13,690 nt of DNA, from contig DASVBY010000107.1 of assembly GCA_036381895.1 (NCBI GenBank), forward strand, positions 1 through 13,690, read 5' to 3'. Below are positions 13,494 to 13,690 of the stretch, one piece after another. A program made the translations under genes and the position numbers. Positions within the stretch are counted from its first letter, which is position 1. Each line of letters begins with the position of its first letter. The notes beneath the pieces are model-generated. The model saw only the letters and a list, made by a program, of their open reading frames with translations, was not told the origin of the DNA and did not search any database. The DNA comes from JACQFZ01 sp036381895 (GTDB lineage: Bacteria > Pseudomonadota > Gammaproteobacteria > Acidiferrobacterales > Sulfurifustaceae).

Positions 13494-13690
13494 CTTATCG
13501 TTAAAGCGATTCGCTCCGTGCAGCCGGCGGACGCGGCGAGGAATGCGCCCCAGAACTTACGCAACGTGCTCGTACCGCTGGTCGCACGACGCCTGCGCGA
13601 GAGCGGCGCATTTCAGGTGCCGGCCGGACGGGTGCGGACGATCCCGCGCTGCGCACAACTGCCGGGTCTGGAACCTCGTCGCCCGCAGCG
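13494..13690. other. upstream region of uspA and possible start of a rightward gene
   Basis: Beyond the uspA ribosome site lies ATCGTTAAAGCGAT (13497-13510), a 4-bp dyad that may be part of the uspA promoter. From GTG 13518 a plus-strand frame stays open to the window edge (VQPADAARNAPQNLRNVLVP onward). It has moderate G/C preference at third positions, no convincing ribosome site and no family I recognise. It could be chance. Confidence 0.2.

Noticed and set aside
1..13690. CRISPR arrays, tRNA/rRNA genes, insertion sequences, attachment sites
   Set aside because: No regularly spaced repeats, cloverleaf sequences, transposase motifs or terminal repeats were seen on reading both strands.

Overview
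The window is GC-rich DNA from a Gram-negative bacterium, most likely a beta- or gammaproteobacterium. The grounds are a signal-peptide porin, a TonB-dependent receptor, an FNT channel, a NodD-type LysR regulator, sigma-54 promoters, and strong G/C preference at third codon positions. It looks like ordinary chromosome: I see no tRNA, rRNA, insertion sequence, phage gene or CRISPR array. The high GC content produces many long antisense and out-of-frame open frames, which I treated as shadows.

Region 1 (1-5298) is an outer-membrane and signalling block. A porin cut off by the window edge runs leftward (1-644). A NarL-type histidine kinase, its LuxR-type response regulator and a 777-residue TonB-dependent receptor run rightward (1307-5298). 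The 662 bp between porin and kinase hold no convincing gene. They do carry two divergent sigma-54 (RpoN) promoter signatures with exact GG-N10-GC geometry. The porin copy is a perfect match to the core consensus; the kinase copy has one deviation. Repeated TGACA/TGTCA words lie between and around them. The response regulator has no AAA+ domain, so the required enhancer-binding protein must be encoded elsewhere.

Region 2 (5312-9257) is a lipid or acyl-CoA catabolic operon on the minus strand. In transcription order it has an ACAD10/11-like acyl-CoA dehydrogenase, an unrecognised 63-residue small gene joined to the next gene by a TGATG overlap, a histidine-phosphatase-fold protein whose second catalytic His is Ser, and a short-chain dehydrogenase. 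A divergent LysR regulator lies upstream. The 86-bp divergent gap contains a GATTAC-N14-GTAATC dyad, and a perfect 8-bp inverted repeat overlaps the regulator's start codons.

Region 3 (9258-11290) has two minus-strand exported proteins. One is an orphan periplasmic Leu/Ile/Val-type binding protein with a structured leader and a good intrinsic terminator. The other is a small secreted protein of unknown family. GC-rich hairpins separate the units.

Region 4 (11291-13690) has a rightward YfdC-like formate/nitrite-family channel and a leftward single-domain UspA. The gaps around them (571 bp and 357 bp) show no gene I can support.

The best leads are the divergent RpoN control of porin and sensor system, the translationally coupled 63-aa gene, the Ser-for-His phosphatase in an ACAD operon that lacks its usual kinase, and the unknown secreted protein.
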